Below are positions 1 through 11,929 of a DNA stretch of 64,000 nucleotides, one piece after another. The first letter of the stretch is position 1, and each line of letters opens with the position of its first letter. Source of the DNA: Monodelphis domestica. Taxonomy: Eukaryota > Chordata > Mammalia > Didelphimorphia > Didelphidae. The position numbers and the translations under genes are program-made. The notes beneath the pieces were generated by a model that ran no database searches, was not told the DNA's origin, and worked only from the letters and a program-made list of their open reading frames with translations. Where the stretch lies: the NCBI RefSeq assembly GCF_027887165.1, contig NC_077227.1:538518389-538582388 (forward strand). Direction: 5' to 3'.

Positions 1-440
1 TGGAAGCTATGATTGGCCCTTGTGAAGAGGGGAAGGGACAAGAAACCATTATAAAAGGCCCTGAATTTCTGGAGTCCACTCCAAGAAGGAATAAGCTTCA
101 AGAAGGAGTTGGACTTCAAGAAGGAAGTCAGCTTAAGGAAGAAGGTCGGCTCAAGAAAGAAAGTCAGCCTCAGGAGTCACCTTCAGCTGGAGTCATCATC
201 ATCATCTTGACCTGCCTCTTGGAGGGAAGTTGGGTGAGTGGATAGCTGGCTTTCCCTTCCTGTCTTCTGGAGAGAGTTAAATTCCAGTTGAAGGTCAACA
301 AGTCCTGGCTGAGTGAGCACCGGAGCAACATTTAGTTAGATAACTAATTGTATTTTTCTGCTTTCACTCTTTCCACCTCTTTTATAAAATAAAAGCTATT
401 AAAGTCATTTCGACTTTGAAGAAATCATACGTTGAATCAG
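1..440 (+). repeat. ERV-type LTR fragment, cut by the window edge
   Basis: It shares order and wording with 39455-39830: a GATTGG-like box, TATAAAAGG near 52-60, CTTTCACTCTTTCCACC near 362-379, and an A-rich poly(A)-signal region near 385-400. The family link rests on the matched pair. The class (ERV) is inference. Confidence 0.6.
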
Positions 441-456
441 CAATTACCTATTATTT

Positions 457-672
457 ATTTATTCATTTTTTTTTAAGCCCTTACCTTCTGTCTTGGAGTC
501 AATACTGTGTATTGGCTCCAAGGCAGAAGAGTGGTAAGGGCTAGGCAATGGGGGGTTAAGTGACTTGCCCAGGGTCACACAGCTGGGAGGTGTCTGAGGC
601 CAGATTTGAACCTAGGACCTCCCGTCTCTAGGCTTGGCTCTCAATTCACTGAGCTACCCAGTTGTCCCCAAC
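457..672 (-). repeat. Marsupial CORE-SINE, nearly full length
   Basis: Reverse copy with the 'GGGTCACACAGCTGGGAGG' core and a T-run at its left end (the SINE tail). It is flanked by the direct repeat tacctattattt at 445-456 and 673-684. It interrupts the LTR fragment to its left. Confidence 0.85.
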
Positions 673-769
673 TACCTATTATTTCTAAATTTCATATATT
701 TTAGTCAAACCATTAAAATTCAATTCTTATATAACTCTTCTTTCCCATTCGTAGATGGGGGGGGAGATG

Positions 770-935
<166 letters not shown>

Positions 936-1248
936 AGGAGATAGCTATCAGAGGCGAAAGTAAACTATAAGAGCAAGGGTCAGTCAGTAATGAGGAGTCA
1001 AAAATTCATTTCTAGCTGAACTCCAAATCCAAGTCTCTTTCCAATAAATAGAGTGCCTAAAAAAATGGGGTATTGTCTTTTTAAAAAAATAATATAATAA
1101 TTGAATATCCCAGATTTTCTAGTGAAAATGCCTGTTGTACTTCATTTCTGTGTCACAAATGTTTCTTAGTAGATTATGGAGAACACTATTTCAATTTACA
1201 TGTATATGATGCCTGTCAATCCAGGTAAGTATAAATAAGTTATCTTAC
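936..1248. other. IAH1 intron 5 sequence, nothing recognised
   Basis: AT-rich unique-looking sequence directly downstream of IAH1 exon 5. No terminal IAH1 exon, RNA gene or repeat was recognised. Confidence 0.5.
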
Positions 1249-1370
1249 CTTGTTATCCTTTTGCATTAGTGTCCACAGGTCAAGAACATCTGCCCCACAG
1301 TTTTGGCCCACTTCCAAACAGGCTTTAGCATATTCACCAACAACCATATTCAGTCGGTTTAATTTGTAGC
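1249..1370 (-). CDS. IAH1: IAH1 exon 5
   Basis: 122 nt encoding [20 protein letters not shown] and then [14 protein letters not shown], ending in phase 0 at donor GTAAGA. The next exon, which should start near the human DFSSYLSDGLHLSPKG segment, is not found between 1248 and 1. Confidence 0.95.
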
Positions 1371-4300
1371 CTGAGGTTGAACAATGCAGGTTCTCAAAAT
1401 TCATACTGCTCATTAAGTGACAATTATGCCCAAGAATAACTTTACATTTGTCTAAAATAGTTAGTAGTCTTTTACTTTGATAGTATATGACTAACACAGC
1501 CTATTTCTATTGTGCTGTAGAAATTCCAAGTGGGAATCAAAGGACACCCATTGACTTTCTTAGTCACGTGATCATAGTTAATTCTCAATTACGTGAACAT
1601 TGATCTTACTTGGATGGCAACCTAGGCTTCAATAATTAATATTTCAATTTTTTATAATAATCTTAGTATAGACCTTTCTGAAGAACCACATTATGTCAGA
1701 GGTTGAGAACTTGGAGCTGGTCTAAGATAGTGATCTGAGTGCCCTCTCCTCCCCTTCTTTAGGCCTCTCATAGTATACATGTCTATTGCTGGCAAAGACA
1801 TGCTGTTGCTATCCGTTCCATGAACCTTGGATCTTGTTTGAGTCATAATTTCCCCCCAACTGCCTATCTACATTTCTTGAAAATATTCTCTCACCCTAAT
1901 TCCTGGAATCCTTGTCCTGCACCAGGTGTCATATCTACCATCCTTGTTGCACTTTCCCAAGGACTGTCTCAGCCCTTTCCCAAGGACCCTTCTCAATGGT
2001 ATGACTTCATTCTTTGTGATCAGTATCTTTAAAAACCCTTAGTTGCCTGCAATAAACTGTATTTGTCCATCACCAGTGGGCAAAACCCTTCCGACTCCAA
2101 ACTGTGTTATTATTTTGACTCTTCTCTTTTCCCTTGCCCAGGCAAGGTCTCTGTAATTTCCACCTTTATTATTGCTCTGTTATTTTCCTTATTCCTTACC
2201 TGCATAAGCCTGGTCAAAGTTCTGCCTCTCCTTGGGGGCATTAACAATATTATACACCCTATGTGGTATAGAGGCATGTCAGCTGGCCACCTGCTCTGGC
2301 TACCAGTTAGAAATGATTACAGAATAGGTTCAGGGACCGATTACATCTCTTGAAGGAGGAACAACCATGGCAAAGCTCAAGCCATGGCATCCTGGCTACA
2401 GGGTAATGAAATTTTCAGGGACAACTTTCAAGGATTAACTTTGTTCCTGTGAGGATGTGAAAGACACCCACAATGATGGAACTACCTCCTTAATTTACTG
2501 ACGTATAGAATTTTTCAATTGTTACCAGATAATTTGTCAACCTTAGCTGAAATGCTTTATACATTTTTATTACTTAATTTATACAAGTTAATTCAGTATA
2601 ATAAGTTCAAATGATGATTATTTGTCCACAGAAGATTGTTACAATTAACTGGAACCAAGGGGAAACCCTAGGGATGTCCAATAACTTTCCTCCTTAGTAC
2701 AATGAGTTTGTAAGATTGAGTGCCATGATGGAAGGCAGGGTGAGAACTGGCATTGGGGGAATGAGTTACAGTCATGAAGAAATATGAGGACAAGGCTAGC
2801 TAGCAGGCAAAAAAGATTGTAAAACATTGTCCTTTACTGTAAGACAGCTTCTAAAGGTGGAGTCCATGCCCAATGCCAGTGGAGAGCATGGCAGAAGCTT
2901 TGTGTTTTTGGCTTTTTTAGGAAAAAGAGTAGTCCCATGACTCAAGTGATCCATCAAAGGCTAGAACGGAGAAGAGGGATCTTATTCTCCAGGCAAAAAT
3001 CAGATTGAAATAGGCAGCCAGAGTCTTGACAGGGGAATAAAACAAATGTACCAGACTAAGGACCTAAATTTTAAAGGGCAAATGAATCTCTCTGTTATCC
3101 CACAAATAGATGTGGAGAGGGGTAGCTAGGGAGCACAGTGGAAGACCACTAGGCTTTGAATTGAGAGGACCTGGGTTCAAATCCGAACTTAGATGCTAAA
3201 TAACTGGGCAAGTCATTTAACCCCAATTGCTTAACCCATATCACTCTTCTGAGTTAGAATTGATACTCTGTATTGATTCTAAAACAGAAGGTAAGGGTGT
3301 GTGTGTGTGCTTATAGGTATATGTATGCACACATATACATCTATATGTTTTAAAAAGATATGAAGAGTGGTTCCATTAAATTTCAGATGACTAAAAATCA
3401 TAGTGATGCTTACATTTATGTATCCCTTTACAATTTTGTGTATATCACTCATATTGTCACACATTCCGCGTAGTCTTGGTGTAACTTAAGGCTTACCAAA
3501 TACAGATCATTTTGAGTGTGTGTACATAGACACCTGCGCATGTGCACGATTACACACTCTATATCCATGTATCTCTATATTTACCTTGAGCAATACACTC
3601 CTTTTCCCAAGCTGATTCATGAAGAGGGGGTGGTGTTATAAGAATAACTCTACTTTCAGGAATATCTACAGACTTTAGATATTGTATCATGTTCTTTAAA
3701 TTCTCAGCGTACTCATCTAAAGGAATGTGTTGCTTGGGATTCTCATCTGTTCAAGAGAAACATTAAAACGTTATTGACCAAAGTCAAACCCCTCCTATCT
3801 CCATGCACATAACTCTAATTTATTCAGTCACAGAAAAGGTCCATCGGCCACTCTTCCAAAATGCACACACAATGGTTTTCTCAACTGCCTGGGCCCTTCT
3901 TCCCAAATTACTTTGTATGTATTTGTGATTATTCACGTAGTATTTATGCTTTGTATATTTACTATGTTCTTGTCTCCTGGCTTATGTAATGAGGGAAGGA
4001 GAGAAATGGGGTGCAAAGAGGCACAGAGAGGATTTTGCAGAGGCGTGTGCTGGACCTGCCCGCATGCTCTGGCACTGCAGAAGCTGCCCGTCTCTATCCG
4101 TTCTCCGTGTTCCCCCAAACAGCTGGGGAACAGGAACTGTCTGCTTGTCTGTGTATCCTTGGCATCTAGCCCCATGCCTCGCACACCTGCGGCATTGATG
4201 CTTGCTGATTGTCACAGTATAGTTCATTGTATAATGTAATGTGTCGTTCAAGAAAAAGTCAATAAAAGAAGAGTAAGTCATGTCAGATATTTGGGCTTAC

Positions 4301-7300
4301 GCTTTTGTGGGATTCTAGAAATACGTTCTTATGTACATTAACAGCATTCTCAGGCAGACCACTGGGACTCCTGTCCAAGTTGCCATCTCGCCTCTCCTAA
4401 ATCCCCGCGCCACAGTGCCACAGTGGTAACGCGTGCAGACAGCCCATCTAGTGTCTACTTATCTTCATAAGAGCAAGATGCTTCCGGCTGGCCCCGGGCC
4501 AGCGATACGTATGGAAAAAGTACCCAGAGAAAGCTCACTGGGGGAAGGGCTGAATGTCAAAACGAGGGGGAGTTCTTTTTATCAAGCAGCCTCCTCCTTT
4601 TCTGGGGGCGTCAGAGTGGGAAAAGGTGGCGAGGTGTAGAGAAATCCTGCTTAGAGTCAGATCTTGGCCCTCCTGTGTGCCAGCTCCGATGCCGACGCTC
4701 TCTCCAGCTGGAGAAGGAGAACAAAGCCACAAGCCAGATCCATCCCTCAGCCCTGCCGATCGCTGCTTTGGGGAATGCCCCTATCTTGGGCCACTTAACT
4801 GAATCTAGATTCAAGCCCGAGACTGTCCCTTAACTCACTCCCATTTAATTGCTCTCCCCTAGACGCCAGAGAAAGGAACAAACCCAGATCCAGCTACAGG
4901 AAAAAAATCACATTAAAGCCAAAAGAAAAGCATAAAGTGATACAAAAGGATGTGATGGTTAATTAAGGTACTGAGCAACTCTCCACTTATATCTCCCATC
5001 TGACCCTGCCAAAAAAACCCAACCCAAACAGATACTTTTACTGTGAGATAAAAATGGATTCAAAAAGAGCTGGAAAAAATGGGAAAAGAAAAAAAGTCAT
5101 TACCTTTTAAAGCACTATCATTGGCACCAAAGAAAATCGTAACTGCAACAAGGGCTTCAGCATCACTACTTTTCCTGATTAATCTGGGAAGAATGATTTT
5201 AGCCCATCTGGTATTATAACCTGAAAATCCACGATTTAGAACATCACATTTTCTGTAATTAATGAAAAAGACAAGAAAAAATCCGAGTAAGGAAAAAAAA
5301 AAACTACTGATCTCTTTACCAAAGCTTTGATACTCCTAGGCTCTTTTTTTTTTTTTAATACTTACATTCTATCTTAGAATTAATGCTATGTATTGGTTCC
5401 AAGCCAGAAGAGTAGTAAGGGCTAGGCAATGGGGGTTAAGTGACTTGCCCAGGGTCACACAGCTCTAGGCTTGGCTCTCGATCCACTGAGCCACCCAGCT
5501 GGCCCCTACTCCTACACTCTTACTGTTACTGTATCCCATTATCTGGCTAGATACGGTTCAATGTGATCAGAGTGGAGATAAAATTGAAAAATTGCATTTA
5601 AAGAAGTAGTTTAAAGGCAAGGCTAAGTATTGGAGAATCGCACTCTAAAGTCCAAGAGTACAAAAATGACTTTTTTACAAGTTGTCCTACAGTAAAGATA
5701 CATAATAGTGATTTGGTGGAAAACTCATTTTATTTATAGGTCACTAACTTGTGTTTGAATCTTGGCCTTGTTATGTGCTTTGGATGTGATCTTGGGAACG
5801 CCACTTGAGCTTTATGGGTTTCAGTTTATATATGTGAGACCAGAATTGGACTCTACTTATCAGCTGTGCAATCATGGACAAGTTACTTAACTTTAGTTGT
5901 CTAACTCATCTGACAAAATGGTTATGAGGAAAACACTTTGTAGACCTTAAAGTACTATATTAATAGATATCTTTAGTGTGTTAACTACTAAAGATAACTA
6001 CAACCATCTGCGTTGTTGAGAATGTTTATTAGTGTTGTTTTAAGGGGCCAATAGTGGATTTCTGATATAAAGAATGGGAATATTGAAACTAAGCTGACTA
6101 ATCAAAGTCTAACAAATAGAAATTCAAAAAATGAAGTCAGTCCTCAGGCCATTCCTTGGCTTCTTTGGGTAGAAGATCCTCAAACTTCCCTTTTAACTAA
6201 AAAGGCATTTTCTGTTGCCTACACAATCTTATTCTTCCTGACTTTTGGTTTTGCCTTTACAGAAAGTGAAGAGAAAAACCTTATGCTATTTACTCAAACG
6301 ATTCTTTGCAGTTTTAATAAAGAGACAGCACCACGCATGTGGTAGAAGGGTCTCATGAGGTCATTTTGCCCACACTACATTTTACAGATGAAGAAAGTGA
6401 ACCACAGGGGTGGGTGACTGCCAGGTTTTAGGACGGGTTTTGTTGGGTGCACTCTCCAGTTAGGAAGCTCCCACTATCCTCAACTGTTCTGCAATTTAAA
6501 AGTACCTGTGACTTGCCTGAGGCTTAACCAGGTTAAATGAAGGAGGTCCCCAAAGTAGTGTGTCAGAGGTGGGGCTTGAACCAGAGTGTCTTTGCTCTGC
6601 TGCCTCTTACACTAGTAGTAAAGAGCCGGGATTTGAACCCAAGACTACATACAGAACCCAAACACATTTTTCACTACACCAGTACACTATGCCTTAATGA
6701 AAAGGCTATGTCTTAGAAGGCAGATAGGGGACACAATGGATACAGCAGTGCCAGGCCTGGAGTTTGAAGGTTCTAGGTTTAAATCTGGTCTCAGACATTT
6801 CCTACCTGTGTGACCCTGGGCAAGTCACTTAACCCTTGCTTTTTGCTTAGCCTTTGGCTCTTCTGTCTTAGACTAAGACAGAAAGTAAGGGTAGGGGAAA
6901 AAAAAGAAAAGTCTATGTATGCCTTTACACATTTCACTAAAATGTAATAGAGTAATAAACACCAATAGATAATATAGAAACTACTCTCACCTGACCAGCT
7001 TGTCAGCCAGTGATGCTCCCCATCCACCATGCTGGAAAGAAAACTGAAGAACAAGTTATTACTTTAACTATTTGTCAGTTATTTATATAGTTAATTAAAA
7101 ATTTTGGTGAGGGGAATTTTTAATGGCAATTCATAAGACTCCTTTGAACTGCCATCTCTTCTATTGACCCTCAACACTTCATTTAAAAAGATTTTTGGTT
7201 GTCATAGTAACACATTAGAATTAATTTTGGCTATGAAATGATTTTCCTTTCTATGATAATTAATATTTCAGCTTGGCTACATTTTGTGAGGGCAAATAAA

Positions 7301-10300
7301 AGTCACTTTTCACGAAAAGCAATTTAAAAATCTATGTCCTCTATCCATAATAGATTGCCTATAGGTTTGGTGGGAAAGCAGGCAACTGTAATCCAAAGAG
7401 TATGTTAATGCATCAAGATAATTGAAAGCGTTAGTAGCAAAAAGTCATTCTAGAACCTCCCATCGAGGATCTCTATACCTTCCTCAAGCATGGGATGCAG
7501 ATGTACAGAGGAACAAAAGCTTGATTGTGGGTTCTATAGTAATCTCCTTGCTACTGCCTTACTATGTGCCAGGCACTGTGCCAAGTGTTGGACATTCAAA
7601 AAGAGGCAAAAAGTTCCTCCTCAAGCTTCCAGTCTAATGGAGGAGACAATGAGCAAATGCATATATGCAAGCAAGCTATATATATAGGCTAAGTAGGAAA
7701 TAATTGAGAGGGAAGGCACTAGAATGAAGAGGGATCAACTGTAGCCACAACTTCCCATAAGCTTGCCAAAATGGGAGAGGAGGGTCTTGAATGTGCTCAG
7801 GGCCTTACTTGCTTTCTCTTGCCAATCTGGGGATACCAGTAAATGTTTAATATATAAGAAAGGAAAAAAAAAACCCTTACTATTTTCACCCTTCCTAAAT
7901 TTAAATTTCATAAATTAATATACACTGAATTGACCCAATCTCATTAGAAAAGGTGTATTTCTGTAAGAAGTATAATCAACTATAACAGATAGCTTATTAT
8001 TAAGTATACTATTAGATATAATAGCAGCTAATATTTATATAGTACTTACTATATATGTGCTTGGCACTGAGCTAAGCACTTAAAATTATATTTTCATTTG
8101 ATATTCACAACAACCCTGGGTGGTAGGTGTTATTATTATCCTCATTTTATGAATGTGGAATCTGAACCAAACAGGGGTTAAATACCTTGCCCAGGGTCAT
8201 ATAGATTTAAAGGCAGGTCTTCCTAACTCCAGGCCTGGCACTTGTTAATATCCCAGGTTCAAAACCTTTCCTAATGTGATAGGAACATGCTGTACCAAAA
8301 TTACATTGCAAGTTCAGATAGCTTTCGATCATCACTTTGTGCAAATTCTCACTCCTCTCTGAAGCATTTAAAAAGGGCCTTGTGAGGCATTATGTGTGGG
8401 TGACTAAAATCTGTTCTGACAAATAAATTTTACCCATGACAAAGAAGACACCAAAAGTGTGTAAAGATAAAGATGTATAATCAGCTTGCCACGGATGACT
8501 TTGGAAGGGGATATTATATTATTTTATCTATTTTATATATATACATATATATGTAAAAATTTACTATTTTATGAAAAATAAAGTCTTCAGGAAGTTAGGA
8601 TGCTTGCTGCCGAGAGCCCAGTATGTCAAGGACTTCAAGAAGTAACAGTAAACTGGGTGTATGTAATGTCCTGGGGAGTGGAGGAAGGAGTCTTTATAGG
8701 TCAGGAGCTGATGGTTTTGAAAAGAAATTCAAGAAGCTATACTACTTCTACAGGAGCTTAAAATGAATGAGTCCAAGTTCCAAGAGGGAGGTGACCTGAT
8801 AATAAAGTAGAAAAAGTGAATAGGAAGTAAAGAGTTAAATTTTCATGTGTGCCTATAAAAAGGCTTTAATAAGGGGAAGCAATTCAGACTGCCTCACAAG
8901 GTTGCAAAACAGTTCTGATAAACAAGAATGTAAGATTGTACAGGAGACTTCTAGACAGTCTGGAAAACAATATCTTCAGGATAAGAAAAGGGGTTTTGAT
9001 CAGTATTATGCTAACTGAGGAACAATGTTATGTTTAAGAGAAGCCAGATCAAGGATGCACAAATTGGGGCAATTTGGGGGGAATCTACTGAATTACCTGC
9101 ATACATGTATTCAACCTAAATATGTATTTTGGCTACTGCATATGACAATCAATTTCTCCTTAACTTAATTTTTGCCTTCTGAATTTTACAACACAACTGA
9201 AAAGTAGCTCAGGCATACAATTCTACTCTAGGCAATGATGTTGTGCAGGAAGTTCAGGTGAAAATTGGGGATGCTGGTAGACAAGGGTTAAAGTAGAAAT
9301 AGAGGGTGGGTGGTGCAAAAAAGTGAGCATTGACAAAGAGGTATAGTATGGGGGGATTGTTTGGTTCTACAGAATAAGACTATGGGTCCTTGTGGATGAA
9401 GATAAAAGGTAACTATGGAGTCCAGTGGGAGATAGAAAGATACCTACACAGTGGACACTTATGCGGTCCCAGGGCAGTTTGGTACAGTAGGGAAAAAATG
9501 ACATTTGGAACCAGAAGAAGCAAATTCCAGTCCCAACTCTGTTACTTAACACTTTTGTATCTTTTGCCAAGTCACTTAAACTTCATGAGCCTGTTTCTTG
9601 ATCTATAAAAACGGATGAGAATGGGAATGGGTTACTGGAAATGAGTGAGGTGGGCTAGATTCTGAGTCTGGCAAGATCCAGCTTCAAATCATGCTTATGA
9701 CACTAGCTGAATAACTAAAAGCAAGGGCTCAAAATGAGTCTGTTTGCTCCTCTGTAAAAGAAGGATGGTAGGATCTACTCGGTTCCATCCCCAGTGGTGA
9801 GGACGAGATGTAGGTGAAGAGCCTTGGAAACCTCCTGGACTACACAAGTGCCAACCATTATTATTACTAAAAGTTGATCCATTTCCAAAGTCCCTTCCAG
9901 CTGTAAATCTGATCTTAACTAAAATTCTGAGGGACGACTTTGGGGTCACACTAGAGAAGACAGGGAGCTGCGAGGAAGAGGATGGGGTCTGGGATGAACA
10001 GGAGAACCAAGTGTTAATAAAAACTGAGCGTGAGAGTTAATTCTCCAAAGAGGAGAGTTAAGAGAGCCCAGGCGCTGGGGGAGGGAGAGGGCAATGAAGA
10101 TCACGTGGGGGGGGCCATTACAGAGGTTCTACAGGTTCTTTATGGTGGTAGAGGGCCAGGGCTGTGGAGCACTACGGATAACACCAGGCTTTTCCCATCG
10201 GCCAGCTTTCCTGAGCTTTGTTTAAGTCTCGGAAGGGGGAGGGGGACTGGAGGGCGGTCTTGGGAGAGAATGGGGGGAGGGTTACCGAGGCAGGTGGAGG

Positions 10301-10472
10301 TGTTATAATTATAAATAATAGGCAGAAATGCCTCAGGAAGGCAGAATCCTGAGAAGGCCGCGCTGCCCTGGGCGGGCAGTAATACCTGAGTAATGGAGTC
10401 TCCGAAAAGCAGCACCCGGGGCCAGGACAGAGCGCCCCCCACCGCCTCACACAAAGCGCCTGTCACCGACAT
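1249..10472 (-). CDS. IAH1: IAH1, isoamyl acetate-hydrolyzing esterase 1 homolog (exons 1-5, 3' end outside window)
   Basis: Joined CDS on the minus strand: 10472-10386, 7043-6991, 5252-5104, 3746-3585, 1370-1249, giving 573 nt or 191 codons. SGNH/GDSL hydrolase, expected to cleave short-chain esters. Seen: block I GDS with the nucleophile Ser at about residues 24-26 (FGDSITQ), block II Gly (GFSGYNTR) at about residues 55-62, block III Gly-x-Asn-Asp (FGANDSALK) at about residues 88-96. The final exon, which should carry the Asp-x-x-His of block V, is not in the window; the human protein is 248 residues. Every intron is GT-AG and phases fit throughout. The start at 10472 has A at -3 and gives a five-residue N-terminal extension (MSVTG) relative to the human protein I recall. 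It lies 6.5 kb downstream of CPSF3 in the same orientation. The substrate in marsupials is inference. Confidence 0.95.
1371..3117. other. IAH1 intron 4, LTR-like segment and unassigned sequence
   Basis: Around 1690-2200 the plus strand reads like an LTR end (TTAAAAAC, then AATAAACTG near 2050-2058). The rest to 3117 has no recognised content. An open frame at 2063-2353 has no family I know. Confidence 0.35.
3118..3298 (+). repeat. Marsupial CORE-SINE
   Basis: Forward copy from 'ggggtagctagggagcacag' to 'cagaaggtaagggt', followed by a short GT repeat (3297-3310). Confidence 0.75.
3585..3746 (-). CDS. IAH1: IAH1 exon 4
   Basis: 162 nt encoding 53 whole codons, [17 protein letters not shown] through [10 protein letters not shown]. 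It follows human IAH1 closely (VDIPE, RVILITP, SAWE/TAWE). Acceptor TTGAACAG, donor GTAAAT. Confidence 0.95.
3890..4230 (+). repeat. L2-type LINE 3' end
   Basis: Degraded match to the L2 3' end pattern: 'cttggcatctagccccatgc' then 'gatgcttgctgatt'. It lies in IAH1 intron 3. Confidence 0.4.
4380..4830. other. CpG-dense patch in IAH1 intron 3
   Basis: About 17 CpG dinucleotides in some 420 bp, against very few in the neighbouring intron. No repeat family, exon or promoter motif set was recognised. Confidence 0.4.
5104..5252 (-). CDS. IAH1: IAH1 exon 3 (blocks II and III)
   Basis: 149 nt encoding 49 whole codons, from [18 protein letters not shown] to [10 protein letters not shown]. It carries the oxyanion Gly and Asn of the SGNH fold. 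Acceptor ATTACAG, donor GTAATG. The stretch around [10 protein letters not shown] differs from the human KGNSLDIPVA. Confidence 0.95.
5340..5508 (-). repeat. Marsupial CORE-SINE with internal deletion
   Basis: Reverse copy with a T-run at its left end. The stretch between 'gtcacacagct' and 'ctaggcttggctctc' is missing relative to the copy at 457-672. Confidence 0.8.
5700..6690. repeat. Old MAR1/MIR-type SINE fragments
   Basis: Fragments with CORE-SINE phrasing lie at about 5720-5960 (plus), 6340-6410 and 6500-6680 ('ttttacagatgaagaaagtg', 'gggatttgaaccc'). Between them is AT-rich sequence with nothing recognised. Confidence 0.5.
6724..6900 (+). repeat. Marsupial CORE-SINE
   Basis: Forward copy with 'gtgtgaccctgggcaagtca' and an A-rich tail at 6895-6910. 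It ends 90 bp from IAH1 exon 2. Confidence 0.8.
6991..7043 (-). CDS. IAH1: IAH1 exon 2
   Basis: 53 nt encoding [17 protein letters not shown] plus two bases of an Arg codon. Acceptor TTCTTCAG, donor GTGAGA. It matches human [17 protein letters not shown], with His for Gln and Lys for Arg. Confidence 0.93.
7044..9465. repeat. IAH1 intron 1: MIR/L2 relics plus unassigned sequence
   Basis: A MIR-like or L2-like fragment with 'tatgtgccaggcactgtgcc' lies at about 7540-7690. A reverse MIR-type copy lies at 8020-8260 ('ttgcccagggtcatatag'). From 8260 to 9465 I recognise nothing. Confidence 0.5.
9470..9930 (+). repeat. Two MAR1-type SINE fragments
   Basis: Phrases such as 'ccaagtcacttaaacttcat' followed by 'cttgatctataaaa' and then a second diverged copy with 'ccattattattac'. 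Confidence 0.5.
10386..10472 (-). CDS. IAH1: IAH1 exon 1 (start codon, GDS nucleophile block)
   Basis: 29 codons from ATG 10472-10470 to Gln, ending at a GTATTA donor in phase 0. It encodes the Trp-Pro-Arg and FGDSITQ segment with the catalytic Ser. The exon sits at the edge of the GC-box-rich promoter. Confidence 0.94.
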
Positions 10473-10640
10473 CCTTCTCCACGGTGAATGTGTGCCCGGA
10501 AATCCGTCATATATAGCTACCGGCTCTTAGCCCCTCCCCCTGTAGGCCCCGCCTCCTGATCAATCACTGCCCTCTCTGAGCCCCGCCTTCGTCAGCTCCT
10601 AGCCCCACCCTTTCTTTCCTATCCCCGCCCCCGGCTTAGG
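10473..10640 (-). promoter_or_regulatory. IAH1: IAH1 proximal promoter and 5' UTR
   Basis: On the minus strand three GC boxes (GGGCGGGG or GGCGGGGC type) lie at about 10546-10557, 10580-10590 and 10622-10634. A TATA-like CTATATATG lies at about 10508-10516, only about 40 nt from the ATG. The GC boxes suggest Sp/KLF-type control. The start of transcription is not visible from sequence, and the TATA-like run may be chance. Confidence 0.6.
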
Positions 10641-11925
10641 CCTTCACCCCCTCCCTCACTAGATCGTCAGTTTCTGAAGTTGTGGGACCTTGGCCAAGTA
10701 AGGCGCTTGTCCTTTTGGCTCTGATTTTCTCTTCTGTAAAATGCTTTTACCACGTGGTGTAGAAGCCAAAAACCCGAGGCCTTGGGGGGTGGGGGTGGAG
10801 AGGGGGTGCTCTGGACCTCTGGCTCCTAAGCCTCAGTTTCTTCCTCATCATCACGACATTCCATTCAAATAATCCTGACCTTGGGGGTCGGGGGAGTGGA
10901 CATTCCTTACCCGGGAATTCGCATGGGGCTTTACCTGCTTCAAGGAAGGAAAGCTGACCCATCCGGGCAGCGTACTAAACAGCAGAGGCGGCCCTTGCCC
11001 ACAAAGGTCCCTGGCGGTGGTTTTTCCAATAGTAATGCATGGCTGTGAGGGCTGGCATGCTGAGCTCCCGGTGTTGGACTTAGGGTGCTGGAGAAGACTT
11101 TTGAGTCCCTTGGAGAGCGAGCTCCAGGCAATGAGACCATCCCGGGAAGGTCAAGTGCTAAAAGCATGATTAGCTTAAATCCCTTGGGCACATCACGACT
11201 CACAAGATCCTGATGTTGGAACAGATTTAAGGCAAAAGAAAAAAGGATTGGAAGATGAGATGGACTGAGGCACGGAAACAGTGAACATGAAATGTTGGGC
11301 AGACTCTGGGAATTAGTGGAAGGCAGAAGGGCCTGGCAAGGTGATCCACAGGGGTCACAAAGAGAATGACACAACCGAATGACTGCACACAACCACAAGA
11401 GCCAGGCATCCAGCCAGGATCTGGTGGGGGTGAGATCTATGATGAGGTCTCCTCCCGGGAGAAGTTTATTATTGGTTGGAGGAGATGGGGTGGACTGGAA
11501 AGAATGGGATAAATACCTTGTAAACAACTCCTTTATCTGTTCATCTCAGCAGATTCTTCCCCACTAATTCTGGGTACAGTACAGAATGGAATGGAATACT
11601 CAAAATGTCATGTTTCTGTACTGGGTGTTCCTGACACAGGAAAGATTTAGAAACTATTAAGTTCTGAATAGCCACAGATGTTAAATAAATGATCAGTTTG
11701 ATGATTATAGCTGGGGCACTTAAGTGATTTTAAATGTACTTTTTCTTCTGAGTTTGAATTGATTCAGGGAATAGTAATTTTTGAAACAAGTTTAGGGAGG
11801 GTGAAAATGACTTAAGCTCTTTTTCTTGTTTATATATTAAACATACATATTTAAAAGCTTGCATATTAAGTATTTTCCCTTCTCCAAGCCCTTATTTTTT
11901 CTCATATTTTAATTGAAAAAAAAAA
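10640..11925. other. Upstream flank of IAH1, mostly unassigned
   Basis: A MIR fragment at about 10660-10760 ('tctcttctgtaaaatg'). A SINE 3' tail at about 11350-11380 ('gggtcacaaagagaatgaca'). The remainder has no recognised content. Confidence 0.4.
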
Positions 11926-11929
11926 TTGA

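Noticed and set aside
2063..2353. 96-codon frame with a hydrophobic segment after an LTR-like region
   Set aside because: Considered as an ERV protein piece, but there is no recognisable motif and the LTR call itself is weak.
10940..11527. 195-codon open frame on the minus strand upstream of IAH1
   Set aside because: No recognisable family, no hydrophobic or domain pattern that fits a known protein, and part of it overlaps a SINE tail. Probably open by chance in GC-richer DNA.
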